Below are positions 23,559 to 32,885 of a stretch of DNA of 64,000 nt, one piece after another. Source of the DNA: Akkermansia muciniphila. GTDB taxonomy: Bacteria > Verrucomicrobiota > Verrucomicrobiia > Limisphaerales > BJHT01. The notes under the pieces were generated by a model that did no database searches, was not told where the DNA came from, and saw only the letters and a program-made list of their open reading frames with translations. Position numbers and translations under genes: made by a program. Numbering within the stretch: position 1 is the first letter of the stretch; every line of letters starts with the position of its first letter. The DNA lies in NCBI GenBank assembly GCA_945861535.1, contig CAMAUZ010000023.1, positions 1-64,000 of the forward strand, given 5' to 3'.

Positions 23559-26126
23559 ATGATGCTTCTCCGCCCGTTGTTCACGCTGGTTTTCGCCGGC
23601 GTGCTCGCCATGATCGACACATCGGCCAGCACCGCCGCCGCGCCCAACGGCATCCTCCCCGTCAGCGCTGACGGCAAGCCGCTGAACACCGACTTCGAGA
23701 CCGGCGACCTGCGCGACTGGACCGCCACCGGCGACATCGCGAAAGGCCAGCCGACCAAAGGCCCGATCAACCAGAAGCGCAAGTTTGGCGCGGGCCGCGT
23801 CGCGAACCACGTCGGAGATTTTTGGTTCGGTGGTTACGAAAAATTCGAGGACGTCCCGACGGGCACGCTCACCAGCGCGCCGTTCAAGGTCACGCAGCCG
23901 TGGGCCGCGTTCCTCATCGGCGGCGGCAGCCACGCAGGGACGCGTGTCGAGTTGGTCGCGAAAGACGGCGGCAAAGTTCTCTTCAGCGCACGCGGGCAAA
24001 ACAACGAGACGATGCTGCCGGTCGTCGTCGATTTGCAGCCGCATCAGGACAAGGAAATTTTCATCCGCATCGTGGACGACGTCACCGGCGGCTGGGGCCA
24101 TGTGAATTTCGACGACTTCAAATTTTACAAGGAGAAGCCCGCCTTCGCCGCGGTCGCCACGTCCGCCGCAGCGCCCGGCCAGAAGCCCAATCCGCTGCCG
24201 CAGGACGACGTGAAATTCGCCGGCCTCTCGCCCGAGGAAGCGGTGAAGGCGATGACGCTCCCGCCCGGTTTCAAGGCCACGCTCTTCGCAGGCGAGCCGG
24301 ACGTGAAGCAGCCCATCGCCTTCTGTCTCGATGACCGCGGGCGGTTGTGGGTCGTCGAGAATTACACCTACCCGCAGCGCCAGCCCGAGGGCAAAGGCAC
24401 CGATCGCATCCTCGTGTTCGAGGACACGGACGGCGACGGGAAGTTCAACCAGCGCACGGTGTTTTACGAAGGGCTGAATCTCGCGAGCGCCATCGAGTGG
24501 GGCTTCGGCGGCGTGTATGTCGGCGCAGCACCGTGGCTGCTGCACATTCCGGTGAAGGAGACCGCCGCCGGTCCGCAGCCCGCGGGCGAGCCGGTGAAAC
24601 TGCTCGAAGGCTTCGCGTGGCAGGACACGCACGAGATGCTCAACACGTTCACCTGGGGACCGGACGGCTGGCTCTATGGCTGCCACGGCGTGTTCACGCA
24701 TTCGCACGTCAAGGTCGTCGGCGCGCCGGACACGGAACGCCAGTTCATCAACGCCGGCGTGTGGCGCTATCATCCCACGAAGAAACGCTTCGAGGTTTTC
24801 GCCGAGGGCACGAGCAATCCGTGGGGCATTGATTTCAACCAATACGGCCACTGCTTCATCGAGGCGTGCGTGATTCCGCATCTTTTCCACATGATCCAGG
24901 GCGGGCGTTACCAGCGGCAGGGTGGGCAGCATTACGCGCCGACGATCGAAGAAGCGAAACGGATCGTGCCCGACTACTTCACGCAGGATTTCGCCAAGCC
25001 CGGCAAACAGCCGATCACGCCGTACATTTACGATGATCTGAAAACCATCGCGGATCACCGGCACTTCACCGGGAACCAGTGGAACAACCAGGACCGCGCC
25101 ACCAGCGGCGTCATCGGCGGAGGCCACGCGCACGCGGGCCTCATGTGCTATCTCGGCGGGAGCTGGCCGGCGGAATATCACGGCAAACTCATCATGGGAA
25201 ACATCCACGGCCAGCGGTTGAACGTGGACGTGCCCGAGCGCAAGGGCAGCGGCTACGTGGGCAAACACGCGCCGGACTTCCTCAACTTCAACGACCGCTG
25301 GTCCCAGACGCTCAACCAGCAGCTCGACCCGGACGGCAACGTCTTCGTGATCGATTGGTACGACAAACAGCAGTGCCACACGGGCAACGCCCCGGCGCAC
25401 GACCGCAGCAACGGGCGGATCTACAAGATCAGCTACGGCGACAAAAAGGGGACGCAGGTGGATTTGGGCAAAATGGACCTCGGGCTGTTGCTCGCCGAGC
25501 TGCCATCCACCAACGCATGGCGCACCCGTCACGCCCAGCGGATTTTGCAGGAGCGGGTGGCCGGCAATGTTCCAGGCTGGGACCGCCCAGCACTTCGCAA
25601 ACACTTTCCTACAGGTGTGTTCGACTATCTCACTGGCACGAATGCCAAGGGACAGCGCCTGGATGAAGATTACAAAACCGTCCCGGCTCAACTTCGCGTG
25701 CTCTGGACCCTGCACGCCACCGGCCTCTGGACACTCGAAGACGCCCTTCAACTGCTCCGCCGGCCTGACCACACGACGTCCGAATTCACTCGCGCCTGGA
25801 CCATCCAGCTTCTCTGCGAGGAGATAAATCCCGGCACCGCCGCGCTCGCGGAATTCGCCCGCCTCGCCAAGGACGATCCCTCGCCCGTCGTACGCCTCTA
25901 CCTCGCCAGCGCCTGCCAGCGCCTGACCGTGGCCGAGCGCACGCCCATCGTCGAAGCGCTCATTGCGCACGCCGAGGACGCCACCGACCACAACCTCCCG
26001 CTGATGTACTGGTTCGCCACCGAACCCCTCGTCGCCGCCAGCCCGCTCAAAGGCGCGCTGCTGCTGGGCAAAGCAAAAATCCCCCTCCTCCGCGAATACA
26101 TCACCCGCCGCATGACGGCTAAATGA
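23559..26126 (+). CDS. secreted PVC-type membrane-bound dehydrogenase domain protein
   Basis: The ATG at 23559 gives 855 residues with a signal peptide (MMLLRPLFTLVFAGVLAMI). Residues about 30-200 are a beta-sandwich. From about 225 a beta-propeller begins with the family entry LSPEEAVKAMTLPPGFKATL and continues through FCLDDRGRLWVVENYTYP, FEDTDGDGKF and TWGPDGWLYGCHG. These are hallmarks of the Planctomycetes/Verrucomicrobia quinoprotein-like family. The C-terminus is helical, HEAT-like. Many relatives end in a cytochrome c domain; no CxxCH is visible in the C-terminal region. Substrate unknown, probably a polysaccharide-related secreted enzyme. Confidence 0.85.
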   Translation: MMLLRPLFTLVFAGVLAMIDTSASTAAAPNGILPVSADGKPLNTDFETGDLRDWTATGDIAKGQPTKGPINQKRKFGAGRVANHVGDFWFGGYEKFEDVPTGTLTSAPFKVTQPWAAFLIGGGSHAGTRVELVAKDGGKVLFSARGQNNETMLPVVVDLQPHQDKEIFIRIVDDVTGGWGHVNFDDFKFYKEKPAFAAVATSAAAPGQKPNPLPQDDVKFAGLSPEEAVKAMTLPPGFKATLFAGEPDVKQPIAFCLDDRGRLWVVENYTYPQRQPEGKGTDRILVFEDTDGDGKFNQRTVFYEGLNLASAIEWGFGGVYVGAAPWLLHIPVKETAAGPQPAGEPVKLLEGFAWQDTHEMLNTFTWGPDGWLYGCHGVFTHSHVKVVGAPDTERQFINAGVWRYHPTKKRFEVFAEGTSNPWGIDFNQYGHCFIEACVIPHLFHMIQGGRYQRQGGQHYAPTIEEAKRIVPDYFTQDFAKPGKQPITPYIYDDLKTIADHRHFTGNQWNNQDRATSGVIGGGHAHAGLMCYLGGSWPAEYHGKLIMGNIHGQRLNVDVPERKGSGYVGKHAPDFLNFNDRWSQTLNQQLDPDGNVFVIDWYDKQQCHTGNAPAHDRSNGRIYKISYGDKKGTQVDLGKMDLGLLLAELPSTNAWRTRHAQRILQERVAGNVPGWDRPALRKHFPTGVFDYLTGTNAKGQRLDEDYKTVPAQLRVLWTLHATGLWTLEDALQLLRRPDHTTSEFTRAWTIQLLCEEINPGTAALAEFARLAKDDPSPVVRLYLASACQRLTVAERTPIVEALIAHAEDATDHNLPLMYWFATEPLVAASPLKGALLLGKAKIPLLREYITRRMTAK

Positions 26127-26140
26127 GCCGCGTCCCGCCT

Positions 26141-26243
26141 CCTCTTGTAGGAGGCGACGTAAGGAGACTCTAACCTCCTTTGGGCCCACCACGCTGCTCG
26201 CGGAAAAAAAGTTAGAGCCTCCTCACGTCGTCTCCTACAAGGG
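26141..26243. repeat. family C inverted-repeat element, copy 1
   Basis: The left arm starts CTTGTAGGAGGCGACGT (from 26144) and the right arm ends with ACGTCGTCTCCTACAAG (to 26241). The 31-base arms are reverse complements with three mismatches, ending at the inner TCTAACC and GTTAGAG. A second copy lies at 27314-27493. Together the two copies bracket the esterase gene at 26307-27176. Confidence 0.75.
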
Positions 26244-26306
26244 ATGGGCGCAGCCGAGCAGTGCTCGGCACTCCCGTGCCGAAACCACGCATCCCGTCCA
26301 CGTCCC

Positions 26307-27176
26307 CTACGGTTTCTTCGCCGTCAGCACGCCCAGCCCCGCCAGCCATTCCTCAAACCGTTCGAGCCATTTCGCATGCGGCCCGGTGTTTGCGGCGCGC
26401 TGGCCGAAGCCGTGCCCCGCGTTCGCGTACATGTGCAGCTCCGCCGGCACACCCGCCTTCTTGAAACGGATGTACGCCTCCGCCAACCCCTCCGAAATAT
26501 CCTGCCGGTCGCCAAAGCCCGCGCACAGAAACACCGGCGGCACGTCCTTCGTCGGCAGGATCGTCGCCGAGCGCCCCGGATAAATGAGCGCCTGAAACGC
26601 GGGCTTGCACCCCTGTTTGTCCACTGCGTCCTTCGGGTCTGCGAGGCCGCCGTCATGGCGCGCGCTCACCAGCCACGCCAGCTCGCCCCCGGCGCTGAAA
26701 CCCATCACACCGAGCCGCGCCGGGTCCACGTTCCATTCCGCCGCGCGACTGCGGATCAGGCGCATCGCCCGCTGCGTGTCGGCCAGCGACTCGCCTTCGA
26801 TCTGGTAGGTCGAGTTGGTTTCGCGCGCGAGCCGGTGCTTGAGCACAAACGCCGCGATGCCGTGATCGCGCAGCCATTCGCCGACATTGTAACCCTCGTG
26901 CGCGATCGCGAGCACCCGATGCCCGCCGCCCGGAATCACCAGCACGGCGCAGCCATTGGCCTTGTCCTTGGCCGGCAGATACGGCGTGAGGCTGGGATTA
27001 TGAATGCGCGAGACGCTCGTGACATCGCCCGCGGCATTTTTGACCTGAAGCTCCTTCTCCGTCTTCCCCGCCGAACCCGGCGCGCCATTCGGCCAGAGCG
27101 GAATCTCCGCCGGCAGTTCGGCGGCGACGAGCGGGGAGGCGAGGAAGAGGGTGGTGAGAACCAGCGTGAGTTTCAT
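26307..27176 (-). CDS. secreted alpha/beta-hydrolase, acetyl-esterase-like
   Basis: A protein of 289 residues from the ATG at 27176 with a signal peptide (MKLTLVLTTLFLASPLVAA). The alpha/beta-hydrolase features are visible: oxyanion-hole VIPGGGH, nucleophile elbow GFSAGG (about residue 155), a conserved Asp and the catalytic His in ANAGHGFG near residue 260. The LWPNGAPGS start of the mature chain is common to secreted esterases that deacetylate polysaccharides such as xylan. The location between two family C repeats and next to the secreted dehydrogenase fits a carbohydrate-processing role. In-frame codons reach to 27410, but the signal peptide fixes the start. Confidence 0.88.
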   Translation of the reverse strand: MKLTLVLTTLFLASPLVAAELPAEIPLWPNGAPGSAGKTEKELQVKNAAGDVTSVSRIHNPSLTPYLPAKDKANGCAVLVIPGGGHRVLAIAHEGYNVGEWLRDHGIAAFVLKHRLARETNSTYQIEGESLADTQRAMRLIRSRAAEWNVDPARLGVMGFSAGGELAWLVSARHDGGLADPKDAVDKQGCKPAFQALIYPGRSATILPTKDVPPVFLCAGFGDRQDISEGLAEAYIRFKKAGVPAELHMYANAGHGFGQRAANTGPHAKWLERFEEWLAGLGVLTAKKP

Positions 27177-27313
27177 GTGAAAATTTAGTTCGGCGGAGAA
27201 AACCACGACGGCGTCCCGAGCGCGAGCATGTCTTGGCTGCAACTGTTCAGGCGGAGCGACTGGAGCGTGGCAGGTACAGACGGAGTGAAAACTCCTGCTG
27301 CATGGACCCATCC

Positions 27314-27493
27314 CTTGTAAGAGTCGAGGTAACGAGACTCTCACCTCCTTCGGCAAGCGGGCCGTCCAAAACACCGTTCGTCGCGTCGGGAAACCCAGTT
27401 CGGATTCCACGCGCCTCGCCCGAATCAGCCCACGAGACGCAATCGCTGATCGCGCAGAAAAGGTCAGAGACTCCTCACGTCGTCTCCTACAAG
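27314..27493. repeat. family C inverted-repeat element, copy 2
   Basis: Left arm CTTGTAAGAGTCGAGGTA (from 27314) and right arm ending GTCGTCTCCTACAAG (to 27493) match the arms of copy 1 less perfectly (about eight mismatches in 32). The 180-base unit is non-coding and occupies the region between the esterase and the epimerase genes. Confidence 0.7.
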
Positions 27494-27539
27494 AGTTGGC
27501 GATCCGCGTCCCGCCAACCTCCCCGCCCGCCGCCGCGGG

Positions 27540-28547
27540 TCAGCGTTTCACGTAGCCGTGGTCGCGGAACCAGGCGACGGCGTCGGCGAGGGCCTGGCGG
27601 GGCGGGGTCTGCGGGAGGCCGAGTTCGCGGATGGCTTTGGCGGGATTGAAAAACATTTTGTAGCGGGCCATGCGGACGCCGGCCAGCGGTGCTTTCGGCG
27701 GCTTGCCGGTCACGCGCGAAATCGTCTCGTCGGCGTGGGCGGCGAGGAGGGCGACGGTGTAGGGGACCTGGAATTTCGGCGCGGGCAGGCCGGAGATTTC
27801 GGCGAGCACGGCGAAGGCTTGTTTCATGGTCCAGTTGCCGTCGGCGTGGCCGAGGATGTAGCGCTCGCCGACGCGCCCTTTTTCCGCCGCGAGGATGTGG
27901 CCGAGGGCGACGTCGCGGACGTGGACCCAGTTGAGGCCGGTGTCAAGGTAGGCGGGCATTTGGCGGTTGAGAAAATCCACGATCACCTGGCCGGTGGGCG
28001 TCGGCTTCACGTCGCGCGGGCCGACGGGCGCGCTGGGATTCACGATGACGATGGGGAGGCCGGCGGCGGCGAGTTCGCGCGCGACGACTTCGCCGCGCCA
28101 TTTCGAGAGCTTGTAGGGATTGCTCATCTGCGCCTCGGTGACGGGTGTCGTCTCGTCGGTGGGCGTGACCACGCCGTTGACCGCGCGCGGCAGCCCGATG
28201 CAGCCGACGGTGCTGGTGTAAACGATGCGCGAACACCCGGCGGCGGCGGCGGTCTCGAGGACGTTGCGCGTGCCGTCCACGTTGGCGGCAAACATCGGCG
28301 CGTAGTCGCGCAGCCAGAGGTGGTAGCTCGCCGCGACATGGAAGCACCAGTCGCACCCGCGCAGGCCGGTCGCGAGCGCCGCGCGGTCCGCGACGTCGCC
28401 GGGCACGCGCTCGAAATCCACGCCCGCCAACCCGCGCAGATCAGCGCCGGGACGCACGAGGGCCTTCACGCGATGGCCGCGCGCGACCAGTTCGTGGACG
28501 AGATTGGCGCCGATGAAACCCGAGGCGCCGGTGACGAAGCAGTTCAT
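27540..28547 (-). CDS. NAD-dependent sugar epimerase, HpnA-like
   Basis: A protein of 335 residues from the ATG at 28547. An extended SDR fold: the nucleotide-binding TGASGFIG near the N-terminus, the catalytic YxxxK in NPYKLSKW around residue 150, and the segment NPSAPVGPRDVKPTPTGQ close to that of hopanoid-associated epimerases, followed by MPAYLDTGLNWVHVRDVALG. HpnA acts in hopanoid side-chain sugar modification. The other hopanoid genes are not visible in the window, so a different sugar or dihydroflavonol-reductase-like substrate is possible. An upstream in-frame start at 28595 is less likely. Confidence 0.85.
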   Translation of the reverse strand: MNCFVTGASGFIGANLVHELVARGHRVKALVRPGADLRGLAGVDFERVPGDVADRAALATGLRGCDWCFHVAASYHLWLRDYAPMFAANVDGTRNVLETAAAAGCSRIVYTSTVGCIGLPRAVNGVVTPTDETTPVTEAQMSNPYKLSKWRGEVVARELAAAGLPIVIVNPSAPVGPRDVKPTPTGQVIVDFLNRQMPAYLDTGLNWVHVRDVALGHILAAEKGRVGERYILGHADGNWTMKQAFAVLAEISGLPAPKFQVPYTVALLAAHADETISRVTGKPPKAPLAGVRMARYKMFFNPAKAIRELGLPQTPPRQALADAVAWFRDHGYVKR

Positions 28548-29263
28548 GGGAGGTTCGGGGAAGGGGAAAAGCTCAAGGGAAGGGCCAAGCGCCAAGGCGC
28601 AATGATGCGGTCGGGGCGCGGCCTTCAGAGGCTGGGTGAAATGTAGCCGCCGAGGTGACGAGGCGGACGCGGCTCACGCGAATGCCGCGAGCTTCCACCT
28701 GCCAAGGGGCCTCCCTGCGCCCACCGAGCACATCGGCCACAGGTTGCGCCGGCTTGGCCAAGTTGAAGCTGAACCCCGATCGCCGAAACGGATTCAGCAA
28801 AGGAATGGAGGCAAAGGAATGAAGACAATTTGTTTCCCCGTCCCCATTCCTTTGCCTCCATTCCTTTGCCCAAAACTCCGCCGCCCCATTCCCGTGCGAC
28901 AATCGGCCGTGCGACGCTCGGGTTCTCCTCAGGGCGGAGGCTACGGCTCGTTGACGGTTTTCACCCAGGTCCTTCAGGCCGCGGAAATGCGGGTCCGGTT
29001 TGGGGTGGGCGAATTTCCGGACCACCTTTTTTTGACTCCGCAAATGCCGCTCGGTGGTCCGCGTCCGGGCTGTTTGGAGCCGTGGCTGCGAGCGGACGTT
29101 TCTGCGGCCTGAAGGCCGCGCGCCGGTCGTCACGACTGCGCCGTTGCGGCTAAGTTTCACGCATCGCGCTGCCCACATTGGTCTTTGCTCCTTGATCCTT
29201 ACCTTGAGCTTTGAGCTTTGAACTTTGAGCTTCCCACTTGAGCGACCCAGCCTCCGGGCACGT
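28548..29263. other. repeat-rich intergenic region
   Basis: No supported gene in about 715 bases. It holds the family D hairpin (28797-28869) and a GCGGCCTGAAGGCCGC palindrome (29104-29119), also found at 57156-57171. A run of TTGAGCTTTGAGCTTTGAA-like short units near 29200-29230 is also seen at 58195-58220. All frames over the region give low-complexity products. Confidence 0.5.
28797..28869. repeat. family D hairpin element, copy 1
   Basis: A perfect 25-base inverted repeat: the left arm (28797-28821) consists of GCAAAGGAATGGAG plus GCAAAGGAATG, and the right arm (28845-28869) is its exact reverse complement. The loop is 23 bases. Copy 2 is at 48512-48599 with three units in the left arm. 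Confidence 0.8.
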
Positions 29264-30481
29264 TCAATAATCACTCACCGATCCATCCGGCTGTTTCGGC
29301 AGCGGCCAGCGGAATTTCCGTTTCGGATCGGCGTTGACCTTGTCGAACATCGTTTCGTCGATGTCCACGCCGAGACCGGGGCCGGGCGGGAGCGTCGCGT
29401 AGCCCTCCTTGTCCACGGTCCAGTGGCGGATGGCGACGCCGGGCGGCATGAGATGGCCGTCGAGGTAGCCTTCATGAATGAGGAAGTTCGGAATCGCTGC
29501 GGTGGCGTGCAGGCTGGCGGTCAGGCCGAGTTCGGAGCAGGTGCAATGGGGAGCGATGGGAACGGTATAGGCCTCGGCCAGCGTGGCGATTTTCTTCATC
29601 TGACTGATGCCGCCCGTGTGCCCGCAATCGGGCTGGAGGATGTCGATGCAGCGTTCCTGCAAATACGGGATCATGCCCCAGATGGTGCGGTCGCGTTCGC
29701 CGGTCGCGAGCGGGATGCGGATGGCCTGCTTGAGGCGCTTGAAGACTTCGATGTTACCCGGCACGGCGGGTTCCTCGATCCAGAGAATGTCGTAAGGTTG
29801 AATCGCCGCGGCGAGCTGGATGAGCATCGGCGGCGGCACGGCGCAGTGCGCGTCGAACATCACCGTCCCGTCGGGACCGACCATCTGGCGGCTGTGGCGG
29901 ATGTTGTTCACGAGGCGCTCGATGTCGGGGGGATTGCCGGAGAAAGGATGCGGGCCGCCGGTGCCGGTCTTGTGCGCCTTGAGCGAGGGATACATCCGAA
30001 TCTTGTCCCGGCACGGACCGCCGAGCAGACGATAAACCGGGACGCCCCACAAACGACCGGTGATGTCCCACAGCGCCACGTCGATGGCGGAGATGACGTG
30101 CGTCATGAACGAGCCGCCGCGGATGTCGCGATGCGAACGATAGAGCTTTTGCCAGAGATGCTCGATGCGCGTGGGGTTCTCGCCATCGAGCAATTCAAAC
30201 AGCGACCGCGCAAGCACACAGGCGATGTCGGGTTCGAGGCCGGTGACTTCACCCCAGCCGGTGACCTGGTGATTGGTCTCGACCTTGATGTAAGCCTTCG
30301 TGCCGACGCGGAAACCTTTAAGCGCGGAGATTTTGATCGTGCTGGTGCGGTCGGCGACGTTGGCGGCGGGATTGTCCGCGGCGAGCACGCGCTCGTTCAG
30401 CGCGAGCGCGCCGGCGGCAATCGCGGCGGTGGATGCGAACAGTTCGCGGCGGCTCAGGTGGGAGACTGATTGGGTGGGCAT
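29264..30481 (-). CDS. mandelate racemase/enolase-superfamily dehydratase, exported
   Basis: A 405-residue protein with a Tat-like leader (SRRELFASTAAIAAGALAL; twin-Arg at residues 11-12), so it is probably exported folded. The enolase-superfamily core shows metal ligands: Asp in VMFDAHC, Glu in ILWIEEP and Glu in LATGERD, plus the catalytic PHCTCSE segment. It resembles galactonate dehydratase-like sugar-acid dehydratases, but the exact substrate is not defined. It may process sugar acids together with other secreted enzymes nearby. The start fits the Tat signal. Confidence 0.85.
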   Translation of the reverse strand: MPTQSVSHLSRRELFASTAAIAAGALALNERVLAADNPAANVADRTSTIKISALKGFRVGTKAYIKVETNHQVTGWGEVTGLEPDIACVLARSLFELLDGENPTRIEHLWQKLYRSHRDIRGGSFMTHVISAIDVALWDITGRLWGVPVYRLLGGPCRDKIRMYPSLKAHKTGTGGPHPFSGNPPDIERLVNNIRHSRQMVGPDGTVMFDAHCAVPPPMLIQLAAAIQPYDILWIEEPAVPGNIEVFKRLKQAIRIPLATGERDRTIWGMIPYLQERCIDILQPDCGHTGGISQMKKIATLAEAYTVPIAPHCTCSELGLTASLHATAAIPNFLIHEGYLDGHLMPPGVAIRHWTVDKEGYATLPPGPGLGVDIDETMFDKVNADPKRKFRWPLPKQPDGSVSDY

Positions 30482-30550
30482 AACGGGTGACGGGAGGATG
30501 GGGGGCCGGACGAAACGGGGGAAGAGGATTTTGGGCGGCCTGGACTGGGA

Positions 30551-30820
30551 GGGCTAATCTCAGTTTCTGGCAGACGGTCTGGCTCCCGCTCCGCGCGGGT
30601 GGGGCAGGCATCCTTGCCTGCCAGTTCACGGGGCATCCCTGCCTCGTGTTCCCACCCGGTGACCTGCTCCGTCGTCGGGCGTTGGGAACGGGCGGCAGGA
30701 TGCCGCCCGAACTGGCAGGCTGGAAGCCTGCCCCACCGCACCGGGGCCTCCGCACGCTCTGGCCTCCTTGCGGGACGGCGCCGACGCGCACTGATCGTTG
30801 CACGAAACTGAGATGCCCCG
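30551..30820. repeat. family A inverted-repeat element, copy 2
   Basis: Bounded by GGGCTAATCTCAGTTTC on the left and GAAACTGAGATGCCCC on the right, with an 11-base core ATCTCAGTTTC exactly inverted (30557-30567 and 30804-30814). The interior again holds hairpins GGGGCAGGCATCCTTGCC and GGCAGGATGCCGCC like copy 1. About 270 bases, between the enolase-type gene and the following secreted protein gene. Confidence 0.7.
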
Positions 30821-30914
30821 GACGCTCCCCCACCCGTCGTCCGCCGGGAATCCCCGTTTGACATCCGCCCGCCCGAACTCCACGTTGCCGCCCAATCTGC
30901 CCAGCCAAATTATT

Positions 30915-31538
30915 ATGAAAACCATCCCCTGTTTCATCGTACTCGCCGCCCTCACCCTGACCGCCGACGCCCAGGTCAACGGCTCCCTCCTCAAGAACAA
31001 GGCCAAGAACACGCGCGACGCCAACAACGGGTTGCCACCAGCCGCCGCCCGACCCGGAGCGCCCGCTCCGGCCGCTCCCTCCGGTCCCACCTACATCGTC
31101 CCCACCGCGCCGCTGGCCACCGTCCAGTCGCAAAGCATCAAGCGGCTCGAAGCCGACATCGCCACGATGAAGAGCAAGACCGAGGTCACCGCCGAGCAGA
31201 AGTTGAAACTCAGCACCGACCTGCTGGCCGCCGCCGCCGGCGCCAAGCCGTCCGAAGAAGCCATTCGCAAGCTGGCCGACAGCCTCGGCCTCGCCATCGC
31301 CAACCAGAAAATCACCTCGCAAGACCAGGCCAAGCTCGCCCGCGATCTCCACGCCGTGGTGAACAGCGCCACCACGCCGGCGGATCAGACCGGGGCCATC
31401 ATCAAGGACGCGAAGGAAATCCTGATCGTCTCCGGCACCGCGCGACCCGCCGCCCAGGCCGTCGGCGCGAACCTGCAGGCCATCGTCGCCGAGTTGCAAA
31501 AGAACGCCCCGACCGCCACGGCCGCGCCGGCTAAATAA
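30915..31538 (+). CDS. secreted hypothetical protein, helical
   Basis: A protein of 207 residues from the ATG at 30915, with a signal peptide (MKTIPCFIVLAALTLTADA). The mature part is Ala/Pro-rich for 40 residues, then a regular amphipathic helical region (residues about 60-200) with many Lys, Ala and Asp and no cysteine. I do not recognise a family. It is 57 bases ahead of the DUF350 gene and probably shares its promoter. Confidence 0.65.
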   Translation: MKTIPCFIVLAALTLTADAQVNGSLLKNKAKNTRDANNGLPPAAARPGAPAPAAPSGPTYIVPTAPLATVQSQSIKRLEADIATMKSKTEVTAEQKLKLSTDLLAAAAGAKPSEEAIRKLADSLGLAIANQKITSQDQAKLARDLHAVVNSATTPADQTGAIIKDAKEILIVSGTARPAAQAVGANLQAIVAELQKNAPTATAAPAK

Positions 31539-31595
31539 CGCCCGCGGTCTGCCCCTCGCTCGATTCCTTCCGCAATCGCCGCCCACCTGCCGCCC

Positions 31596-31931
31596 ATGAA
31601 ATCGCGCCGCGCCATGCCCGTTCTTTTCCTGTTCCTCTCTTTCCTTGTCGCTGTCAGCCACCCGGCCACCGCACAGGAGGCGGCGGGCGCGACCACCGGC
31701 GGGAGTTTCATGGCCTGGCCGCCCAAGACTTTTCTTCAGGCCATTCTCGGCAGCGTCGCCTTCGGCCTCGTCGGCATCGTCCTCGCCATCACTGGCTTCA
31801 AACTCTTTGATGCGGCGGTTCCGTTCAGCCTCGAAAAGGAAATCTGCGAAAAGGGGAACATCGCCGTCGCCATCGTGTCCGCCGCCATGATCTTGGGCAT
31901 CTGCCTCATCATTTCCAAAGCGATGTCGTGA
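31596..31931 (+). CDS. DUF350 membrane protein with signal peptide
   Basis: A 111-residue protein. After a signal peptide ending near ATAQEA, two membrane segments follow: FLQAILGSVAFGLVGIVLAI, then AVAIVSAAMILGICLIIS. The core FKLFDAAVPFSLEKEICEKGNIAVA matches DUF350 (YjfL-like) proteins. These occur in operons with a small lipoprotein or DUF1190 protein and a glutathionylspermidine-synthase-like gene. Here the next gene is a lipoprotein, but no such ligase is near. Its end overlaps a GTG frame of the next gene. Confidence 0.8.
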   Translation: MKSRRAMPVLFLFLSFLVAVSHPATAQEAAGATTGGSFMAWPPKTFLQAILGSVAFGLVGIVLAITGFKLFDAAVPFSLEKEICEKGNIAVAIVSAAMILGICLIISKAMS

Positions 31932-31987
31932 GCGTCCGCGCCTGCGGCCGTCCGAGCAGTCGCCACTTCGTCAGCAGTCCGCCAACC

Positions 31988-32542
31988 ATGCGTGTCGGGA
32001 GGAAAAAATCCCGACGGGTCGTCCTGCTCATCACCGGCTCGGTGATGCTCGCGGCCTGTCAGAAGGAATCTCCGCCACCGCCCGCCGCCTGGGAAAACTT
32101 GGGCGATCCCAACGCGACGAACTACGCCGGCACCAATCAATTCGGTACCAATGCGCCCTCGGGGTCGGGCCAGCGCCCGCACTATTCTCACTCGATCTTC
32201 TACCCGTGGAAAGGATCTAACGGTCGCATCGGGACCGGCAGCGGCAGCAGCAGCGGCTCCGGGAGCAAGAGCAGCAATTCCTCCTCCACGTCGCGCCATG
32301 GTTTCGGCTCCACCGGGCATAGTTCGTCGGGGAACGGAGGCAGGTTGTTGACTGATGAATGGGGACAGGAAGGTGAAATTCGTCAGTCAAAACTCCGCGT
32401 CAGTTTCGCTCTCCGCGACCGCAGCTTTCCGTCCGCACTACAACCCGGCAAAATCCTCGCGCGCCGCGAGGCGTTTTCCCGGAGCGCGGCTGTGTGCGCG
32501 GAGCACCAGCCGCAGCAGGTTGGCCGCACGGGAAGCGCCTGA
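31988..32542 (+). CDS. Ser/Gly-rich lipoprotein
   Basis: The ATG at 31988 gives 184 residues. A lipoprotein signal (VVLLITGSVMLAAC; lipobox LAAC) is followed by a Pro/Asn/Thr-rich section and a repeated Ser-Gly-Ser stretch (residues about 75-115), suggesting a flexible surface segment. The last 60 residues are basic and atypical, so the true end may be mis-set by a late mutation. The role is unknown; it stands behind DUF350, as small lipoproteins do in related operons. A GTG at 31928 is an earlier alternative. Confidence 0.6.
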   Translation: MRVGRKKSRRVVLLITGSVMLAACQKESPPPPAAWENLGDPNATNYAGTNQFGTNAPSGSGQRPHYSHSIFYPWKGSNGRIGTGSGSSSGSGSKSSNSSSTSRHGFGSTGHSSSGNGGRLLTDEWGQEGEIRQSKLRVSFALRDRSFPSALQPGKILARREAFSRSAAVCAEHQPQQVGRTGSA

Positions 32543-32725
32543 TTTCAACGGGTGCCCACGCCGTTTCGCGGCCGCTGCGGCTTCGCCGCCCTGCGTCCTT
32601 CCAATCTCGGCGGTGTTTTGAAGCGCGTTCGTTGGACTGCGGGCACGGGACGGAGCACCGCAGAGATAGGAAAAACGCAGAGAGGGGAGGCACTTGCGAA
32701 ACCCCGGCTTCACAGTTCCGGCTTT

Positions 32726-32813
32726 CCATCTTTTACCCCGCATCTTTTACCAGATGCTTGGGCCTGGGACACCGGGACACGATGCAGATGGTAAAAGATG
32801 GTGGGTAAAAGAT
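32726..32813. repeat. family E hairpin element
   Basis: The left arm is CCATCTTTTACCCCG plus CATCTTTTACCA (32726-32752). The right arm TGGTAAAAGATGG plus TGGGTAAAAGAT (32789-32813) is its near reverse complement, with the middle three bases different. The arms have an inner tandem unit, like family D. The other bases of the 32543-32885 interval contain no supported gene. Confidence 0.65.
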
Positions 32814-32885
32814 AAACAAGCAGAGCTTCTGCAATTGGCTCAGGGGACTGGCGATTTCACCGTTCTGCCCGTCACGGCGCGCCGA

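Noticed and set aside
23256..26192. 978-codon minus-strand frame
   Set aside because: It is the antisense shadow of the secreted dehydrogenase gene and partly of the PIN toxin gene, with an Ala/Arg/Val-rich product.
28797..28869. Possible CRISPR-like repeat array from the GCAAAGGAATGGAG units
   Set aside because: The units are directly joined with no spacers, are only two or three in number and form a hairpin.
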